Shown here piece by piece: positions 24,826 to 32,429 of a DNA stretch of 33,569 nucleotides. Within the stretch, counting starts at the first letter, position 1, and each line of letters begins with the position of its first letter. Made by a program: the position numbers and the translations under genes. The stretch covers positions 1-33,569 of the forward strand of contig CAIKLM010000087.1 of the NCBI GenBank assembly GCA_903828235.1, in the 5' to 3' direction. The notes under the pieces are model-generated. The model saw only the letters and a program-made list of their open reading frames with translations, made no database searches and was not told the DNA's origin. This DNA is from an uncultured beta proteobacterium. GTDB taxonomy: Bacteria > Pseudomonadota > Gammaproteobacteria > Burkholderiales > Burkholderiaceae_C.

Positions 24826-25997
24826 AGCGGCGGATCCTCGGTGCGGCGGCCGCGGTCAGCGGCGGTGTTCAGCGGGTCCAGGTCGGCCGGCACCTCGGGC
24901 TCGGGGGCCGGCTGCACCGCGGGCCGGCCCGCCGCCATGGCGTCGCGCACCTGGTACACCCAGGCCAGCACCTGCGCCACCGCGGTGAACAGGCGCGCCG
25001 GCACCTCGGCGTCAAGCTCGCAGTGCGCGTACAGCGCCCGCGCCAGCGGCGGCGCCTGCAGCACCGGCACGTGGGCGTCGCGCGCGATGTCGCGGATGCG
25101 CAGCGCCAGCAGGTCGGCGCCCTTGGCCACCACGCGCGGGGCGGCCATCGTCGCCTCGTCGTACCGCAGGGCCACCGCGAAGTGCGTCGGGTTCATCACC
25201 ACTAGGTCGGCCTTGGGCACGGCCGCCAGCATGCGGCGGCTGGCCATCTCGCGCATCTTCACCTTCAGCTTGGCCTTGACCTCGGCGTTGCCCTCGACTT
25301 CCTTGTATTCCTTCTTCATCTCCTCGACGGTCATGCGCAGGCGGCGCAGCAGCAGCTGGCGCTGCAGCGGCACGTCGACGAGGGCGAACAGGGCCAGCAC
25401 CACGAGCAGCAGCACCAGGCCGCCCATCACGAGGCGCCCGCCCTCGGCCAGCGCCGCCGGCAGCGGCAGGCCCAGCAGCGCGGCGTGCTCCATCCAGTGC
25501 TGCCCGAGATAGACGGCGCCCACCACGCCCAGCACCAGGGCCAGCAGGCAGGACTTCAGCGTGGTGGTCAGCTGCATCAGCGAGAACAGGCGCTTGATGC
25601 CGGCCAGCGGGCTGACCTTCTCCAAGCTCGGCTCCAGCGCCTTCATCGTGAAGTTCCAGCCCCCGGACAGCACGCCCGAGGCCACGGCGGCCAGCAGCGC
25701 GACGGCGAACACCGGCGCCAGCAGCACCAGCATCTTCAGGCTCTGCGCGGCCAGGTGGTCCACCATGGCCACGGGCGTCACCAGCTGGCGCACGTCGAAG
25801 CGCAGCCCGGCCTCCAGCAGGCGGCCGCCGGCGTCGAGCACCAGGCCGCCGCCGGCGGCCATCAGCGCGATGCCCAGGCCCAGCGCCGCCAGGTGGCCTA
25901 GGTCGCGCGAGCGCGCGACCTGGCCGTCGCGGCGCGCCTTGTCGATCTTGCGCTGCGACGCGGGTAGGTTGCGGTCCTGGGAACTGTCGTCGGCCAT
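24822..25997 (-). CDS. flhB: FlhB, export gate protein and substrate-specificity switch
   Basis: FlhB belongs to the flagellar type III export apparatus and switches export from hook to filament substrates through self-cleavage. The 391-residue product has the N-terminal basic stretch (SQRKIDKARRDGQVARSRDL) and four membrane segments between about residues 30 and 215. The cytoplasmic domain follows, with the autocleavage site NPTH at N269-P270 (VVMNPTHFAVALRY). A Pro-rich tail of about 40 residues follows. It starts 111 nt downstream of cheZ, a gap that holds a hairpin (26083-26104), and overlaps flhA. Confidence 0.97.
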   Translation of the reverse strand: MADDSSQDRNLPASQRKIDKARRDGQVARSRDLGHLAALGLGIALMAAGGGLVLDAGGRLLEAGLRFDVRQLVTPVAMVDHLAAQSLKMLVLLAPVFAVALLAAVASGVLSGGWNFTMKALEPSLEKVSPLAGIKRLFSLMQLTTTLKSCLLALVLGVVGAVYLGQHWMEHAALLGLPLPAALAEGGRLVMGGLVLLLVVLALFALVDVPLQRQLLLRRLRMTVEEMKKEYKEVEGNAEVKAKLKVKMREMASRRMLAAVPKADLVVMNPTHFAVALRYDEATMAAPRVVAKGADLLALRIRDIARDAHVPVLQAPPLARALYAHCELDAEVPARLFTAVAQVLAWVYQVRDAMAAGRPAVQPAPEPEVPADLDPLNTAADRGRRTEDPPL

Positions 25998-26082
25998 GCG
26001 AAGGGCCCCGCGTCCGGGATGGACGGGAGCCTTTGCATGGTGCCCGCAGGAGACCGGGCCTGCCGCGGGATAAGGGACCCTT

Positions 26083-26104
26083 GCATGCCGCTTATGCGGC
26101 GTGC
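26083..26104 (-). repeat. Hairpin in the cheZ-flhB gap
   Basis: GCATGCCGC (26083-26091) and GCGGCGTGC (26096-26104) pair at 8 of 9 positions around TTAT. The hairpin starts 4 nt after the cheZ stop in the direction of transcription. It is followed by a second small palindrome, AAGGGACCCTT (26073-26083). No U run follows, so full termination is unlikely. It may protect or process the transcript between cheYZ and the export-gate genes. Confidence 0.5.
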
Positions 26105-26108
26105 CGGG

Positions 26109-26741
26109 TCAGAACCCGAGACTGGCCAGCAGGTCGTCGACTTCGCCCTGGCTGCTCACCACGTCCGTGCGACTCGAGGGGTCGACGACCGGACCGCTGA
26201 GGACGTTGGGATCGACCTTCTCGCGTTGGTCGGGGGGCACCACCTGCAGCAGCAGCTTCACGAGGCTGTCCTCGAGGTCATTGGCCAGCGACACGACCTT
26301 GGCCACCACCTGGCCGGTCAGGTCATGAAAGTCCTGGGCCAGCATGATGTCGGTGAGGTGCCCGTCGATGGCCGCCGTGCGCTCCTCGACGTCCCCCACG
26401 AAGTTCATCACCTGCCCGCTGGCCACGGCCCTGACGGGGTCGGCCACGATGGCTTGGGCGATGGTCCGGGTCGCCGCCGCGATGGCCGCGTGCTCCAGCT
26501 TGGCCTGGTCGACCGAGTTCAGGACGCGGTCGGCAGCGGCGGCCGTCTTGTTGGCGATGTAGTTCAGGCGACTGCGGGCATCCGGCAGGCCGTCGGTGGC
26601 CACCTGCAGCTTGGGCATCACGCCGAGCTGGTGCATCGTGTCGTGCAGCAGGCGGGTGATGCTGCCGATCTGCTGGAAGACCTCGGGCGAGACGGTCAGC
26701 TGGTCGGAAGGCCTGAGTGCGTCGGCGGCGTCCATCTTCAT
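26109..26741 (-). CDS. cheZ: CheZ, CheY-phosphate phosphatase
   Basis: CheZ speeds dephosphorylation of CheY-P. The 210-residue product has the long helical hairpin and the active-site segment AQDFHDLTGQVVAK. There D140 and Q144 correspond to Asp143 and catalytic Gln147 of E. coli CheZ. The C-terminal CheY-docking peptide VDDLLASLGF is intact. A linker with KVDPNVLSGPVV joins the two. The ATG at 26741 follows GGAG with 8-nt spacing; Met3 is a minor alternative. It lies 36 nt after cheY. CheZ is restricted mainly to beta- and gammaproteobacteria, consistent with the proposed origin. Confidence 0.95.
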   Translation of the reverse strand: MKMDAADALRPSDQLTVSPEVFQQIGSITRLLHDTMHQLGVMPKLQVATDGLPDARSRLNYIANKTAAAADRVLNSVDQAKLEHAAIAAATRTIAQAIVADPVRAVASGQVMNFVGDVEERTAAIDGHLTDIMLAQDFHDLTGQVVAKVVSLANDLEDSLVKLLLQVVPPDQREKVDPNVLSGPVVDPSSRTDVVSSQGEVDDLLASLGF

Positions 26742-26777
26742 GTTCTTGGCTCCGGTTCGGGGCAGCTGCGGGCGCCG

Positions 26778-27173
26778 TCAGGCTGCAGTGGTCATCTTGC
26801 TGAGGATCCTTTGGATCTTCTCTTCCAAGGTCGCCTTGGTGAAGGGCTTGACGATGTATCCCGCGGCTCCGTTTTGGGCCGCCATAACGATGTCTTCCTT
26901 GCGGGCCTCAGCCGTGACCATGAGCACCGGGAGGTGACGCAGCGATTCGTCGGCCTTCACCGCCTTGAGAAGCTCGAATCCGTTCATGTTGGGCATGTTG
27001 ATGTCCGAGACCACGAAGTCATACTTGCCGCCCTTGAGCATGTTCAGAGCCACGGCGCCGTCCTCGGCTTCGTCGGCGTTGTTGCAGCCCATCTCCTTGA
27101 GAAGGCCGCGCACGATGCGACGCATGGTGGAAAAGTCATCGACGATGAGGAAGTTCAGCTCGGTGGTGTTCAT
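26778..27173 (-). CDS. cheY: CheY, flagellar motor response regulator
   Basis: CheY-P binds FliM and changes flagellar rotation. The product is 131 residues from the ATG at 27173, or 133 from an ATG at 27179. The shorter form is preferred because it aligns without offset to E. coli CheY. It places the acceptor at D57 ([17 protein letters not shown]) and keeps the acidic pair in [19 protein letters not shown]. The switch Thr (MVTAEA) and Tyr ([11 protein letters not shown]) are both present, unlike in the two receivers of the che operon. Together with the adjacent cheZ this marks it as the motor-controlling CheY. A sigma-28 promoter overlaps the end of motB immediately upstream. Confidence 0.95.
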   Translation of the reverse strand: MNTTELNFLIVDDFSTMRRIVRGLLKEMGCNNADEAEDGAVALNMLKGGKYDFVVSDINMPNMNGFELLKAVKADESLRHLPVLMVTAEARKEDIVMAAQNGAAGYIVKPFTKATLEEKIQRILSKMTTAA

Positions 27174-27206
27174 GGTCATGTCATCGGGCCGGGGCAGGAA
27201 CCTGGG

Positions 27207-27233
27207 TTATCGGACGCCTTCGCCCGTGCTTGA
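27207..27233 (-). promoter_or_regulatory. sigma-28 promoter for cheY-cheZ, overlapping the motB stop codon
   Basis: Read on the minus strand, TCAAGCAC (27233-27226), 11 nt, then TCCGATAA (27214-27207) fits the FliA consensus TAAAGTTT-N11-GCCGATAA. The spacer is exactly 15 nt between TCAA and TCCGATAA, with two mismatches in the core elements. The final TAA of the -10 is the motB stop codon. The cheY start lies about 34 nt downstream. Nearly the same layout is found before motA. Confidence 0.7.
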
Positions 27234-28160
27234 GGCAGACGTTGCGGGGTCGGTGGCAGGCCGCGGACCGGCCGCCTCGGAGCCGCGGAAGACGCGTTCC
27301 TCGGCCTCGCGCGTCATCACCACGATGCTGATGCGGCGGTTGGCCGGCGACAGCGGGTCGCGGCGGTCGAAGGGGTGGCTGGCGGCCAGGCCCTGCACCC
27401 GCAGCACCTGGTCGTCGGGCAGGCTGCCGGCCAGCAGTTCGCGGCGCGAGGCGTTGGCGCGGTCGGCGCTGAGCTCCCAGTTGCCGTACGACAGGCCCGC
27501 GCGTTCGCCGCCGGCGAAGGGCTTCGCGTCGGTGTGGCCCTCGAGCGTGAGCCGGTTGGGCACCGTGGCCAGCAGCCCGCCCAGGGCCCGCAGCAGGTTG
27601 CGCATGTAGGGCTGCACGCTGGGGCTGCCGCTGGCGAACATGGGGCGGCCGTCCTCGTCGAGGATCTGGATGCGCAGGCCGTCGGGCGTCATCTCCATCC
27701 GGATCTGCGAGGCCAGGTCCTTGAGCTCGGGATTGCTGGCCAGCGCCTCCTCGATCTTGCGCTTCAGGTCCTCCAGGCGGGCCGCCTCGGCGCGCGCCTG
27801 CTCGGCCTTGAGCTGGCGAAGGGTCATGGTGTCGCGCTCGGGCTCGGGGTCGCCGCGCTTGACCTGGCCGGTGGACCGCGTGAGGTCCTGGCCGCCGCCC
27901 TTGATCACGTGCGCCGCGTCGCCGGCGCCGGAGCCGCTGGCCATCAGCGCCAGCTTCAGCGGGCTCACGAAGTAGTCGGCGATCCCCTTCTTGTCGTCCT
28001 CGGTGGTGCTGCCCAGCAGCCACATCAGCAGGAAGAAGGCCATCATGGCCGTCACGAAGTCGGCGTAGGCGATCTTCCACGCGCCGCCATGGGCGGCATG
28101 ACCGCCCTTCTTGACGCGCTTGATGATGATGGGCTGCAGCTTCTTCGCATCACCCGCCAT
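27207..28160 (-). CDS. motB: MotB, flagellar stator subunit with peptidoglycan-binding domain
   Basis: MotB anchors the proton-driven stator to the cell wall. The 317-residue product has a short cytoplasmic lead and one membrane helix (YADFVTAMMAFFLLMWLLG) carrying D34, the proton-binding aspartate (Asp32 in E. coli). The plug/linker region follows, then a C-terminal OmpA-like domain with LTLEGHTDAKPF and LSPANRRISIVVM. The tail after the OmpA fold is Ala/Ser-rich. It starts 36 nt after motA. Its final codons, GTC CGA TAA, also form the -10 of a sigma-28 promoter for cheY. Confidence 0.96.
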   Translation of the reverse strand: MAGDAKKLQPIIIKRVKKGGHAAHGGAWKIAYADFVTAMMAFFLLMWLLGSTTEDDKKGIADYFVSPLKLALMASGSGAGDAAHVIKGGGQDLTRSTGQVKRGDPEPERDTMTLRQLKAEQARAEAARLEDLKRKIEEALASNPELKDLASQIRMEMTPDGLRIQILDEDGRPMFASGSPSVQPYMRNLLRALGGLLATVPNRLTLEGHTDAKPFAGGERAGLSYGNWELSADRANASRRELLAGSLPDDQVLRVQGLAASHPFDRRDPLSPANRRISIVVMTREAEERVFRGSEAAGPRPATDPATSASSTGEGVR

Positions 28161-28196
28161 GGCGTGCTCCCAGGGTCCCGATGGCGGCGCTCGGCA

Positions 28197-29057
28197 TCAC
28201 TTCTTGCCCTTGACGTGGCTCTCGAGCTCGTTGAAGGTCGGCCGGACGGTCGACAGCAGCACCTTGCGGCCGAACTCGATGGCGACCTGCGGCGCGTAGC
28301 CCTGCATGCTGGCCAGCAGCGTGGTCTTGATGCACTGCAGCTCCTTGCCGCTCTCCTCGACCTTCTGCTCCAGCAGGCCGGCCAGCGGCTCGGCGAACGC
28401 GTACGCAAGCAGGATGCCCAGGAAGGTGCCGACCAGCGCCGAGCCGATCATGGCGCCCAGCACCGCCGGCGGCTGGCCGACGCTGCCCATGGTCTTGATC
28501 ACCCCCAGCACCGCGGCCACGATGCCGAATGCCGGCAGCGCGCCGGCCACGCGCTGGATGGCCGCCACGGGCGCGTGCGCCTCGTGGTGGTGGGTCTCGA
28601 TCTCGCTGTCCATCAGCGACTCGATCTCGTGGGCGTTGAGGTTGCCCGACACCATCATGCGCAGGTAGTCGGTGATGAACTCCACGACGTGGTGGTCGCT
28701 GCCCACCGAGGGGTACTTCTTGAACAGCGGCGAGTTGTGCGGCTCCTCGACGTCGTTCTCGATCGACATCAGGCCTTCCTTGCGCGCCTTCTGCAGGATG
28801 TCGTAGAGCAGCGCCAGCAGCTCCAGGTAGCGCGTCTTCGTGTACTTGCCGCCCTTGAAGCAGCTGAGCGCGCCGCTGACCGTGGCCTTGATCACGGTCA
28901 TCTGGTTGTTCACCAAGAAGGCGCCGAGCGTCGCGCCGCCGATCATGGCCATCTCCCAGGGCAGCGCCTTGATGATGGGACCCATGTTGCCGCCGTGGGC
29001 GATGAACACCCCGAACACGCAACCGAGCACGACGACCCAACCGATGATGACGAACAT
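28197..29057 (-). CDS. motA: MotA, flagellar stator proton channel subunit
   Basis: MotA forms the proton channel with MotB and pushes on FliG. The 286-residue product has four membrane segments and the cytoplasmic loop with ARKEGLMSIENDVE, which carries the conserved Arg and Glu that contact the rotor (Arg90 and Glu98 in E. coli). The prolines of helices 3 and 4 are present in LPAFGIVAAVLGVI and AFAEPLAG. The ATG at 29057 gives the standard start MFVIIGWVVVLGCVFG; the frame is open much further upstream but overlaps the methyltransferase gene and is not coding there. A sigma-28 promoter at 29114-29140 lies about 57 nt upstream. Confidence 0.97.
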   Translation of the reverse strand: MFVIIGWVVVLGCVFGVFIAHGGNMGPIIKALPWEMAMIGGATLGAFLVNNQMTVIKATVSGALSCFKGGKYTKTRYLELLALLYDILQKARKEGLMSIENDVEEPHNSPLFKKYPSVGSDHHVVEFITDYLRMMVSGNLNAHEIESLMDSEIETHHHEAHAPVAAIQRVAGALPAFGIVAAVLGVIKTMGSVGQPPAVLGAMIGSALVGTFLGILLAYAFAEPLAGLLEQKVEESGKELQCIKTTLLASMQGYAPQVAIEFGRKVLLSTVRPTFNELESHVKGKK

Positions 29058-29113
29058 GAGGCTTGTTCCGCGTGGGCAGCCACCCGCTTCGCGAGCGCCA
29101 CTGCGTTGCGGGT

Positions 29114-29140
29114 TTATCGGCAGCCGGGCCCGCCGGTTGA
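29114..29140 (-). promoter_or_regulatory. sigma-28 promoter for motA-motB, overlapping the methyltransferase stop codon
   Basis: On the minus strand TCAACCGG (29140-29133), 11 nt, then GCCGATAA (29121-29114) matches the FliA consensus with a perfect -10 and an optimal 15-nt spacer. Only the second base of the -35 differs (TCAA for TAAA). The terminal TAA of the -10 is the stop codon of the upstream methyltransferase gene. motA starts about 57 nt downstream. FliA control of motA fits the established hierarchy. Confidence 0.82.
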
Positions 29141-29971
29141 GCGGTCCGTCGCCGGCACGCGGTACAACCACACCGGCCGGCCGTCGGCACCGGGCAGCTG
29201 CGCGCTGGGCACCACGCCCGGCACGGCGAACTCCAGGCTCGCCAGCCAGCGGCCAGGCGCCATCTCGGCCTGGGCCTTGGCCCAGGCGCGCGGCATGCTC
29301 TCGGGGCGCTGGAACAGGTAGACGAGGTCGTAGCCGCCCCAGCCCTCGGCCCAGAGGTCGCCCCGGCGCACGCGCGCGTCGCGACGCCGCCAGCCGGCCA
29401 GCCAGGCCAGCAGCAGGCTCCACTCCAGGCCGACCAGATCGGCATGCGGGAACTGCCGGCGCAGCGCCGCCAGCCCGTGGCCCAGGCCGCAGCCGGCCTC
29501 GAGCACCCGGGCCGGCTGGCCCACGCGGTCGGCCAGGCCGTCCAGCGCCGCGGCCGGCGTTGGGAAGAAGGGCGCGTCGCGCCAGGCGCGCAGCGGGTAC
29601 AGCAGCAGCAGCGGCATCAGCGGCAGCAGCCACACCCAGCCCGGCACGTCGGGGGCCGCGCCCAGTGCTACGGCCGAGGCCGGAAAGCCTGCCGCCACCC
29701 ACAGCCGCCGCCCCAACCCCGCCACCGCCGACGCGGCCAGCGCGCCAAACAGCAGCGCCAGCATCAGGCCCGCCAAGGGCCGGCCCGCAGCCACGCCAGC
29801 ACCGAACAGGCACCACGCCAGCAGCCAGGCAGCCAGGGCCGGCAGCGGCCAGGGCCAGCACGCGGGGTTCCAGCGCGGACCGATGATCGGGGCGCGGGGG
29901 CTCATCGCGGGAGTGTCGGCGCCGCGGCCGCGGTCCCAGGCGCGGAACAGCGCCGCGCCGCGTGCGCTCAT
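29114..29971 (-). CDS. Membrane-anchored class I SAM-dependent methyltransferase
   Basis: The 285-residue product has three or four hydrophobic segments in residues 35-130 (for example LPALAAWLLAWCLFGAGVAA, LAGLMLALLFGALAASAVAG, WVWLLPLMPLLLLYPL). A cytoplasmic Rossmann-type methyltransferase domain follows. The SAM motif is RVLEAGCGLGHGLAALRR near residue 155. Further motifs are ADLVGLEWSLLLAW (the acidic residue that normally binds SAM ribose) and YDLVYLFQRPESMP. The ATG at 29971 overlaps the stop of the HD-like gene upstream (ATGA), so the two are coupled. The substrate is unknown; a small-molecule, lipid or protein target near the membrane is possible. Its place between flhDC and motAB hints at, but does not prove, a flagellar role. 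Confidence 0.75.
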   Translation of the reverse strand: MSARGAALFRAWDRGRGADTPAMSPRAPIIGPRWNPACWPWPLPALAAWLLAWCLFGAGVAAGRPLAGLMLALLFGALAASAVAGLGRRLWVAAGFPASAVALGAAPDVPGWVWLLPLMPLLLLYPLRAWRDAPFFPTPAAALDGLADRVGQPARVLEAGCGLGHGLAALRRQFPHADLVGLEWSLLLAWLAGWRRRDARVRRGDLWAEGWGGYDLVYLFQRPESMPRAWAKAQAEMAPGRWLASLEFAVPGVVPSAQLPGADGRPVWLYRVPATDRSTGGPGCR

Positions 29972-31218
29972 CGGCCGCCGAACGGCGACAGGCTGGCGGT
30001 CGCGATGGGACCCGAGGCCAGCGCCAGCACCTTGTCATGCTGGAAGCGCACCTTCACCCGCTGGGGCGGCACGGCGGTCTTCACGGCGTAGCGGCGATCC
30101 AGCGTTTCCCGCGGCACGGGCTCGCTGTAGACACTGCCGCTGGCCGAGACCAGCGCCGCCACCAGCGGCAGGTTGGCCCGACGGCCACGCGCCACGACGA
30201 TGCCGACCTCGCCGCTGGCCAGCTCCACGAAGCTGCCCGGCGGGTACAGGCCCACGGCGCGCAGCAGCGCGCTGCCGATCTCGTCGGGCTGGCCGTCCGG
30301 GCCCAGGCAGGCCCCGCGCGCCGCCGCCAGCGGCGACATCGCCGGGCGCGAGCCGCGCCGGCTGATCTTGGCGCCGAAGATGTCCGCGCGGCGCAGCAGC
30401 CGCGCCACCTGCCGCTCCGGCGGCTGCTCCTGCAGCGGGCGGCCCTCGGCGCTGGCGTCGTGGTGCAGGCGCACGGCCTCGACCGCCACGGTGTCCTCAA
30501 GGCCCGCCGCGGCGAGCAGCGTGGCACCCCGCTCGGCGTGGCCGGCGATCTCGCGGTGCTGCTCGTCGGTGGGCGGCACCCGGGCGATGGCCAGGTGGTC
30601 CTGCAGGCGGGCCATGGCCACGTTCATGGTCAGCGCGGCGCGGCCCAGGCTGTCGATGTGGGGCTGCGGCCAGCCCAGCAGCGCGGCCGTCTGCTCGGCC
30701 AGCGCCAGCGTCATCCAGGCGTGGTGGGCGCTGTAGCGCTCGCTGAAGTGGACCGACTCGTACACGAAGTGGTAGAGCGACTCTTCCGCGCGGCGCTGCA
30801 GCAGCGCGCGGCCGCGGGCGTGCAGGTCGTCGAGCCGGGCGAGCCAGTCGGTGCCGGGGCCCACGTCGCGCAGCACGGCGTCGAGCCGGCTGCGCAGCTC
30901 GAACCAGGCGTCGCCCGTCGACAGGCTGCGCGCAGCCACCTCGCGCGGGGCGGTGTCCGGGCGGGCGGCGACGACGTCCTTCAGCGCGGCGCCCTCGCGC
31001 AGGCGCTGGTCCATCGCGGCGTTGAGTCGCCGCTGCCATTCGGCGCAGTGGTGCTCCTCGGCGAACAGCGGCGTCTGCAGCAGTTCCTGCCGCAGGCGCT
31101 CGTCGGCCACCTTGATGCCGGCACCCACCAGCAGCCGGCCCGTGGCGTCGCGCAGCGGGAACGGCAGCGCGCGGTCCAGGGGCGGAAGATCCTTGGTGGT
31201 GATGGCAACGAGCTTCAC
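29968..31218 (-). CDS. Degenerate HD-GYP/HD-like phosphohydrolase-type protein
   Basis: The product is about 416 residues with a GTG start at 31218; no better start is in frame. The central region looks like an HD-GYP output domain that has lost key residues. There is a helix with AHHAWMTLALAEQTAALLGW, but the HD dipeptide is replaced (RAALTMNVAMARLQDH). Remnants follow: IAGHAERGATLLAAAGLED for HPxxG, and VEAVRLHHDASAEGRPLQEQ for the HHExxDGxGYP segment. A downstream segment with RRADIFGAKIS matches the aspartate-containing helix. With these losses, cyclic-di-GMP hydrolysis is improbable; binding or a scaffold role is possible. It follows the flhDC terminator by about 40 nt and is coupled to the methyltransferase gene by an ATGA overlap. 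Confidence 0.65.
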   Translation of the reverse strand: MKLVAITTKDLPPLDRALPFPLRDATGRLLVGAGIKVADERLRQELLQTPLFAEEHHCAEWQRRLNAAMDQRLREGAALKDVVAARPDTAPREVAARSLSTGDAWFELRSRLDAVLRDVGPGTDWLARLDDLHARGRALLQRRAEESLYHFVYESVHFSERYSAHHAWMTLALAEQTAALLGWPQPHIDSLGRAALTMNVAMARLQDHLAIARVPPTDEQHREIAGHAERGATLLAAAGLEDTVAVEAVRLHHDASAEGRPLQEQPPERQVARLLRRADIFGAKISRRGSRPAMSPLAAARGACLGPDGQPDEIGSALLRAVGLYPPGSFVELASGEVGIVVARGRRANLPLVAALVSASGSVYSEPVPRETLDRRYAVKTAVPPQRVKVRFQHDKVLALASGPIATASLSPFGGR

Positions 31219-31255
31219 GATGGTGCTATCGGTCGAACAAGGCCGGGACTGAAGC

Positions 31256-31284
31256 AAAAAAAAGCGGGCCCTTTGGGGGCCCGC
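31256..31284 (-). terminator. Rho-independent terminator downstream of flhC
   Basis: On the minus strand the stem GCGGGCCC/GGGCCCGC (31264-31271 with 31277-31284), with a 5-nt loop, is followed directly by eight T residues (A tract at 31256-31263 on the plus strand). An 8-bp all-GC stem plus a U8 run is a strong intrinsic terminator. It ends the flhD-flhC transcript before the HD-like gene at 31218. Confidence 0.9.
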
Positions 31285-31419
31285 GCAAAGCACAGAGAAC
31301 TGTGCCAGGAGGAGACGAACAATGAGAAAGACAACTGGTTTTCGGCAACCCGGCCGCGGCACTTGAGCCGGCGTTCGTGACCTGCGCCACGGCTGCTGCT
31401 GCCACGGGCCGCCGCGGCC

Positions 31420-31971
31420 TTATTGCGCCTGCGCGCCGATGCGCAGCGCGCCGGCGGCCTTGCCCTTGCCGGCGCGTGCCGGCGGGTTGCACAGGCCGCA
31501 CACGTAGTGGCGCGCGATCTCGTGCGGGTGGGTGACGAAGTGTCCGCCGCACTTGCTGCAGGCGGTCATCGTGAGCATGCCGTTGTCGACGAACTTCACC
31601 AGGCGCCAGGCGCGCGTCACGCTCAGCAGCGGGTCCAGGCCCTCGGACTGCATCTGCTCCAGGTACAGCTGGTAGGCCTTGATGACGGTGTCGATCTCGT
31701 CGAGCGCCGCCACCTTGTTCAGGTATTCGTGGATGTTCAGGAACAGGCTGGCGTGGATGTTGGGCTGCCAGGTCATGAACCAGTCGGTGGAAAACGGCAG
31801 CTGCCCCTTGCTGGGGCTGCGGCCGGCGACCTCCTTGTACAGCCGCAGCAGCCGCTCGTAGCTGAGGTCGGTCTCGCTCTCCAGCACCTGCAGTCGGGCG
31901 CCGAGGTTGATCAGCGTGACGGCGCGCTCGATCTGCTTGGCTTCGGTGAGGATGCTCTTGGTCCTTGCCAC
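31420..31971 (-). CDS. flhC: FlhC, flagellar master regulator subunit
   Basis: FlhC pairs with FlhD in a D4C2 complex that activates class 2 flagellar promoters. The 183-residue product has the conserved core LINLGARLQVLESETDLSYE, SPSKGQLPFSTDWFMTWQPN and LDPLLSVTRAWRLVKFVDNG. The zinc-binding cysteines are C138, C141, C158 and C161, aligned one residue from the E. coli set (137, 140, 157, 160). The start is GTG at 31971, preceded by CAGGAG. It follows flhD by 32 nt, and a terminator follows its stop. The C-terminal tail after the zinc site is short and Ala/Gly-rich. Confidence 0.97.
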   Translation of the reverse strand: MARTKSILTEAKQIERAVTLINLGARLQVLESETDLSYERLLRLYKEVAGRSPSKGQLPFSTDWFMTWQPNIHASLFLNIHEYLNKVAALDEIDTVIKAYQLYLEQMQSEGLDPLLSVTRAWRLVKFVDNGMLTMTACSKCGGHFVTHPHEIARHYVCGLCNPPARAGKGKAAGALRIGAQAQ

Positions 31972-32003
31972 GGCTCGCTCCTGGTGTGTCGTTCTGCGCG
32001 CGG

Positions 32004-32327
32004 TCAGGCGGCTTCCTGGTGGCGGCCCGCCATCAGGATGCTGGCGTGCAGGCGGCTCATGCCGTCGTTGGCGGCGCCCTTGCCGTGGCTGGTGATGAGG
32101 TTCCAGACCATGTCGTCGTCCATGCGGAAGCGGCACAGCAGCGTGTTGCCGGCGGCGATCTTCATCATCTGCGCCGGCGTCAGCGTGGCGATCAGGTTGG
32201 CGTTGTCCTCGCTGATGCCCAGGCGGAACAGGGCCTGGTCGCGGTCGTGGCGGACCAGGCTCTGGGCCAGCATCAGGTAGCTGAGGTTGGCTTCGCGGAT
32301 CTCGGCGAGGATCTGTTCGGAGGTCAT
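32004..32327 (-). CDS. flhD: FlhD, flagellar master regulator subunit
   Basis: FlhD is the DNA-binding partner of FlhC. The 107-residue product is close to the E. coli length (116-119). It carries IREANLSYLMLAQSLVRHDR, FRLGISEDNANLIATLTPAQ and MMKIAAGNTLLCRFR, all typical. The ATG at 32327 is preceded by AGGGA with about 7-nt spacing. The C-terminus ends near HASILMAGRHQEAA. The 188-nt upstream gap (32328-32515) should hold the flhDC promoter. I cannot point to a convincing -35/-10 pair, but note the repeated TGAGTCC motif there. Confidence 0.96.
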   Translation of the reverse strand: MTSEQILAEIREANLSYLMLAQSLVRHDRDQALFRLGISEDNANLIATLTPAQMMKIAAGNTLLCRFRMDDDMVWNLITSHGKGAANDGMSRLHASILMAGRHQEAA

Positions 32328-32391
32328 GGTTCGTTCCCTGTGGTGTCGTGGGGAGGGGCTGTGCGATGGAATGAACTGTAGGCAGCAGGAT

Positions 32392-32429
32392 TGAGCCCGC
32401 CCATGAGTCCAATTCGGTGGCTTGAGTCC
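32392..32429. promoter_or_regulatory. TGAGTCC repeats upstream of flhD
   Basis: TGAGTCC occurs at 32404-32410 and 32423-32429, 19 bp apart, and the variant TGAGCCC at 32392-32398. All lie 65-102 nt upstream of the flhD start in the same orientation. Spacing near two helical turns between the perfect copies could suit an operator. No known regulator site is recognised. Confidence 0.3.

Noticed and set aside
23323..25512. A 729-codon open frame on the plus strand
   Set aside because: It is antisense to flhA and flhB. It is His/Gln/Arg-rich, as expected from reverse reading of GC-rich codons.
29058..30038. A 327-codon N-terminal extension of MotA
   Set aside because: It overlaps the methyltransferase gene in another frame, and the conserved MotA start (MFVIIGWVV) is at 29057.
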